Positions 25,453-28,410 of a stretch of DNA of 28,410 bases are shown one piece after another. Under the pieces are notes generated by a model. It saw nothing but the letters and a program-made list of their open reading frames with translations, ran no database searches and had not been told where the DNA came from. The position numbers were made by a program, and so were the translations under genes. The stretch's first letter is position 1, and each line of letters opens with the position of its first letter. Source of the DNA: CAZFIM01 sp964519615. GTDB lineage: Bacteria; Chloroflexota; Dehalococcoidia; GIF9; UBA5629. Where the stretch lies: assembly GCA_964519615.1 (NCBI GenBank), contig CAZFIM010000034.1:1-28410 (forward strand). Reading direction: 5' to 3'.

Positions 25453-26616
25453 ATGACATTAACTGAAATGAATCTTGATGAACTGAATAATCGTATTTTG
25501 ATTATTAAAAATCCTCGCCTTTGGGCCATTATCTTTATCACTGCACTTTTCGTTTTTATGTATAGCGCATGGCCATGGACACAGGTATCATATACTATAG
25601 TAGATCGCATTTTACCTCTCCATTTATTACGTGAACTGGGCATTTTCGAGTTTCGTCATCACATTATAGGTTCTTTGTTTTTTTTACCTATCCTGTACAG
25701 TACACTTATATTTTCATGGCGGGGCGGCATTTTAACATGGATAATAGCTTGTTGTTTGATCTGTTATAACGTAAGTGAATATTCCTCTCGCCTTGAATAT
25801 TGTTTAATGAGCCTTTTATTTCTGGCTATACCTTTACTTGCAATAATGGTAATAACCATTGAACTCAACTGGCGACAAAAACAAAGAGAATTGCTTGCGG
25901 CCCGTGAAGCAGAGCGTGAAACCATGAGACGGGCAAGTATATTGAATATTATTGAAGCTCAGGAAAACGAGCGGAGGTTCATTGCACATAATCTTCACGA
26001 CGAAACAATTCAAAATTTGTTAACAATTGCTAACCGAACTGAAATATTATCGTCTGATATTACTGATAATACTACAAGAAAATATTTCGAATGGATGAAC
26101 AATATTATATTGAACACCGTTGAAGATCTACGAAGATTATGTGCACATTTGCGGCCTAGGGCATTAGATAATCTTGGATTAATACCGGCAATGCGGCTAT
26201 TAATCGATAAAATGAATAAGGAAAGCGAAATCGAGTTCCGCATTCATGTTGAAGGAGATGAACAGAAACTACCCTCTATTATAGAAGTCAATGTATTCCG
26301 TATGGTACAGGAGGCACTAACAAATGTTCGAAGGCATTCGCAAGCTACACAGGCTACACTCTCAGTGTATTTCAACCCGAAATCTCTTAAGATAACAGCT
26401 GAAGATAACGGACAGGGTTTTAAAACATTAAAAATGAATAATTCCGATTTTGTAAGTAAACTAGGAATGGAAGGGATGCGCTGGAGAATTGAATCGTTGG
26501 GAGGCGTCTTCCGGGTCTATTCTGAAATTGGAGTAAAAACTGTTGTTACCGCCGAGCTGCAGTATGAAAAATGTGTTAAATATGCCCAGAGCCAGACTAA
26601 TTACAATACCAGATAA
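25453..26616 (+). CDS. NarX/LiaS-like membrane sensor histidine kinase
   Basis: This 387-residue sensor kinase has about four N-terminal membrane helices (roughly 23-38, 72-88, 91-106 and 117-137) and no large extracytoplasmic domain, so it may sense a membrane or redox signal. A short coiled linker leads to a HisKA_3 domain with phosphoacceptor H182 in 'AHNLHDE' and the 'HLRPRALDNLGL' segment. The ATPase domain has the N-box 'EALTNVRRH' (N291), 'DNGQGF' (D318) and 'LGMEGMRWR'. It pairs with the NarL-type regulator just upstream. A second in-frame ATG at codon 6 (25468) is a possible start. The signal is unknown; sulfonate, sulfite or redox state would fit the neighbours. Confidence 0.92.
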   Translation: MTLTEMNLDELNNRILIIKNPRLWAIIFITALFVFMYSAWPWTQVSYTIVDRILPLHLLRELGIFEFRHHIIGSLFFLPILYSTLIFSWRGGILTWIIACCLICYNVSEYSSRLEYCLMSLLFLAIPLLAIMVITIELNWRQKQRELLAAREAERETMRRASILNIIEAQENERRFIAHNLHDETIQNLLTIANRTEILSSDITDNTTRKYFEWMNNIILNTVEDLRRLCAHLRPRALDNLGLIPAMRLLIDKMNKESEIEFRIHVEGDEQKLPSIIEVNVFRMVQEALTNVRRHSQATQATLSVYFNPKSLKITAEDNGQGFKTLKMNNSDFVSKLGMEGMRWRIESLGGVFRVYSEIGVKTVVTAELQYEKCVKYAQSQTNYNTR

Positions 26617-26812
26617 TTTATTTGATTGTGTTATTATCGTATTTGTTAATTGGCAGGAGTTGTTCAGTTTTATTAAAGACTGAAGAAAAAAGCATATGTA
26701 CCAGTAATTAATGAATAGGCATATATGAGAATTTAGTTATATTTGCCTGCTTGTTTTTAAGTGGGCTGATTTTTAACCATGTACCCCCTTGGCGGATCAC
26801 CACCTTGCTCAA

Positions 26813-28087
26813 CTAGACTTTTCCTGATTCCATACTATGCACCTCTGCTCCCTTCACCGGCCTTATCAGGGCGGTAGTCACCACCGCTATTCCGGCGGAT
26901 ACGGCCGTAGCGATGTTTGCGATATGATAGCTGCCGGTAAGATCGAAGAGGTATCCCGCCACGACCGGCCCCACCGCAGCGCCCAGAGTGAAGCCGAAAC
27001 CGAGCATGCCTAAAATCACACCGTGCGATTTAATACCGAATATCGAGGCGACTATCGGCGATTCCTGCGCCGCACAATCTCCGTAGGCTATGCCGAATAT
27101 GGTAGCAAAGATAAAAAATACAAGGACATTCTCCCAAACAAGCAGCAGCAGCACCGCTGCCAGCATTAGCACAAATCCGAATACCATAATAGAGCTGTTG
27201 CCTATCCTGTCCCCGGCAGTGCCCAGCACTACTCTGCTAACGATGCTTGCGCCGCCGATGGTGGCCAATATCAAAGCGGCAGTATCGTTAGCTATTCCCA
27301 GGTCAGTCACATAAGGAACGATATGTACTTGCATCACGAAGATGCAGAAACCGAAGAAAAAGAGCATTATTAATATGAGCCAGAACTGAAGTGTCTTTAC
27401 CGCCTGACGCAGCGTCAGGCTCTGCTCTACCAGCAGTAGATTGCGTAGCGGTTTTCTTCTCTGTTTACTGCCGCCCTCGCCGTCATCTTCCATGATATCC
27501 TGCCTTAAAAACTGTGAAGCAGGTATGGTTATTACCAGTGTAGCGATTCCCAGTACAATAAAAGACGTTGTCAAACCGCGGGTCTCCACCATCTGCGTAA
27601 GCAGCGGCGGCATTACCAGCGAGCCCAGACCCGCACCTACCGTAGCGATACCGGACATCACCGTCCTACGGCGTGAAAATATCCTGGCTATGACTGACAT
27701 AACCGGAACGAACACATTGCAGCCCAGACCGATCAACACACCGTAGAAGATATAAAGATGCATGATATTGGTCGCGAGCGGCATAAGCAGGTAGCCTGCC
27801 CCCGCCAGGATTCCTGCAAGGCTGAATACGATGCGCGGCCCTAAACGGTCATTTAAAATTCCCAACAGCAGCCCGGCGAAACCACCCACGACCCATGAGA
27901 AAGAAAAGGGAGATGAAGTCATTCCCCTGGTCCAGCCGAACTCAGCAATAAGCGGTTTGATAAAAATTCCGAAGGAGAAATATGACCCCATTAGCACGAA
28001 CATCAATATAAAGGCAGCAGCCACTACCACGTAGCCGTAGTAGAAGCGGGGTTTACCCTGTGTATGTATGGTTAAAGGATCGGGCAT
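26813..28087 (-). CDS. MFS transporter, OFA/monocarboxylate-like
   Basis: This protein of 424 residues belongs to the major facilitator superfamily. It has about 12 helices, the 'GILNDRLGPRIV' loop-2/3 motif and the corresponding 'GTAGDRIGNSSI' loop in the second half. The N-terminal 'YYGYVVVAAAFILMFVLMG' pattern and the 'FGWTRG' segment resemble the oxalate/formate and monocarboxylate carriers common in anaerobic Chloroflexota and Deltaproteobacteria. The start is taken as ATG at 28087; an in-frame TTG lies two codons upstream. No clear ribosome site is seen. It converges on the kinase gene across a 196-base gap. Its DNA is clearly GC-richer than the sulfur cluster, so it may belong to the host backbone. 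Substrate not determinable. Confidence 0.9.
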   Translation of the reverse strand: MPDPLTIHTQGKPRFYYGYVVVAAAFILMFVLMGSYFSFGIFIKPLIAEFGWTRGMTSSPFSFSWVVGGFAGLLLGILNDRLGPRIVFSLAGILAGAGYLLMPLATNIMHLYIFYGVLIGLGCNVFVPVMSVIARIFSRRRTVMSGIATVGAGLGSLVMPPLLTQMVETRGLTTSFIVLGIATLVITIPASQFLRQDIMEDDGEGGSKQRRKPLRNLLLVEQSLTLRQAVKTLQFWLILIMLFFFGFCIFVMQVHIVPYVTDLGIANDTAALILATIGGASIVSRVVLGTAGDRIGNSSIMVFGFVLMLAAVLLLLVWENVLVFFIFATIFGIAYGDCAAQESPIVASIFGIKSHGVILGMLGFGFTLGAAVGPVVAGYLFDLTGSYHIANIATAVSAGIAVVTTALIRPVKGAEVHSMESGKV

Positions 28088-28198
28088 TATCAATTATTTA
28101 TGTTTGCGAATGCAGACCCGGCAGAAGAGCCGCCGGTTTATACCTCCAGCAACCATATATCATACCACACAGCAGTGCTTTTAAGAGAACTCCGTCAT

Positions 28199-28230
28199 AT
28201 AACACAGCTCTACCAGCACCGCTGTGTGAT
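28199..28230. other. Stem-loop between the partial gene and the MFS gene
   Basis: Arms at 28199-28208 and 28221-28230 (ACACAGC with GCTGTGT, nine of ten positions paired) enclose a 12-base loop, 13 bases after the stop of the partial minus-strand gene. No U-tract follows on either strand, so it is at most a weak or Rho-assisted terminator or an mRNA-end hairpin. Confidence 0.4.
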
Positions 28231-28243
28231 AGCTTATTATCAT

Positions 28244-28410
28244 CTAGGTCAAGGGTATATCACCGAGGTTGACATCTTCCTCTGTATTGATAGCATCGAA
28301 GCTCTTTTTCTTGCCGTCTTTCTCGATAATCAGAGAGTAATTGCCTATCTCCATCTGCTCAAACCAGAAGTCACCGAAGTTGTCGGTCTTGACCGTATAC
28401 TTCTTTTTGC
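28244..28410 (-). CDS. C-terminal end of a truncated gene (carboxypeptidase-regulatory-like beta domain)
   Basis: The last 54 codons of a minus-strand frame enter from beyond the window and end at TAG. The visible part, 'TDNFGDFWFEQMEIGNYSLIIE' shortened to its key features, has the alternating strand pattern 'GDFWF..L..G.Y.L.IE' and ends 'INTEEDVNLGDIPLT'. This resembles Cna-B/carboxypeptidase-regulatory-like beta-sandwich tails, which I have seen appended to iron-sulfur subunits of molybdopterin oxidoreductases. The main domain lies outside the window, so no function is assigned. Confidence 0.6.
   Translation of the reverse strand, partial: KKKYTVKTDNFGDFWFEQMEIGNYSLIIEKDGKKKSFDAINTEEDVNLGDIPLT

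Larger units (their letters stand above)
24518..25539. repeat. Direct repeat copy 2 (1,022 bp)
   Basis: This is the second copy of the segment at 21266-22287. It contains the promoter, leader hairpins, complete regulator and the start of the kinase, which here continues intact. Recombination between the copies would remove 3,252 bases, including the flavoprotein and ferredoxin genes, and leave one intact regulator-kinase pair. Confidence 0.95.

Noticed and set aside
21266..25539. Composite transposon or insertion sequence
   Set aside because: The repeats hold regulator genes, with no transposase or terminal inverted repeats, and I saw no target-site duplication.
1..28410. tRNA, rRNA or CRISPR arrays
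   Set aside because: I saw no tRNA-like cloverleaf, rRNA signature or regularly spaced short repeats on either strand.

Overview
The window carries one long, AT-rich, minus-strand gene cluster (about 87-21008) for anaerobic sulfite respiration fed by an organosulfonate. Downstream in coordinates are a plus-strand two-component regulator locus, a flavoprotein/ferredoxin cassette inside a 1,022-bp direct repeat, and a GC-richer flank with an MFS transporter and the tail of a truncated gene. The source looks like an uncultured anaerobic bacterium. DUF169, an amidohydrolase of the 'IDFR.RPP' type, a TRAP lipoprotein with a Ser/Ala/Pro linker, NarL-type regulators and an OFA-like MFS carrier together remind me of Chloroflexota (class Dehalococcoidia), some members of which are known to carry dsrAB. 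This is inference without a tree.

Read in the direction of transcription (high to low coordinates), the cluster is: glycyl radical sulfite-lyase (IslA/HpsG family) and its radical-SAM activase; TRAP transporter dctP, dctQ, dctM; a degenerate amidohydrolase; DUF169; dsrM-dsrK-dsrJ-dsrO-dsrP; dsrA-dsrB-dsrD; cbiA/dsrN; dsrC; a second cytochrome b/HdrD-like pair (DsrMK- or TmcCB-like); and a small DsrE/YedF-like protein. Gaps are short or genes overlap, so most of it could be one or a few transcripts. The proposed flow is: the TRAP system imports a C2/C3 sulfonate, the glycyl radical enzyme releases sulfite, DsrAB with DsrD and amidated siroheme reduces sulfite onto DsrC, and the DsrMKJOP complex (plus the second MK-like pair) returns menaquinol electrons to the DsrC trisulfide. 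No sat, genuine aprBA or qmo genes are present, so the locus works at the level of sulfite, not sulfate.

Divergent from the lyase gene is a NarL/LuxR response regulator followed by a NarX-like kinase. The promoter, regulator and first 29 kinase codons occur twice (21266-22287 and 24518-25539), apparently identical, and flank a 2.2-kb minus-strand cassette of an FAD protein and a 2[4Fe-4S] ferredoxin. The first kinase copy is truncated and the second intact, which is the layout expected from single-crossover integration of a circle. Both regulator copies share a one-base frameshift in a G6 tract at the end of the DNA-binding domain. Beyond about 26.7 kb base composition becomes GC-richer, suggesting that the sulfur locus is an island or was acquired separately.
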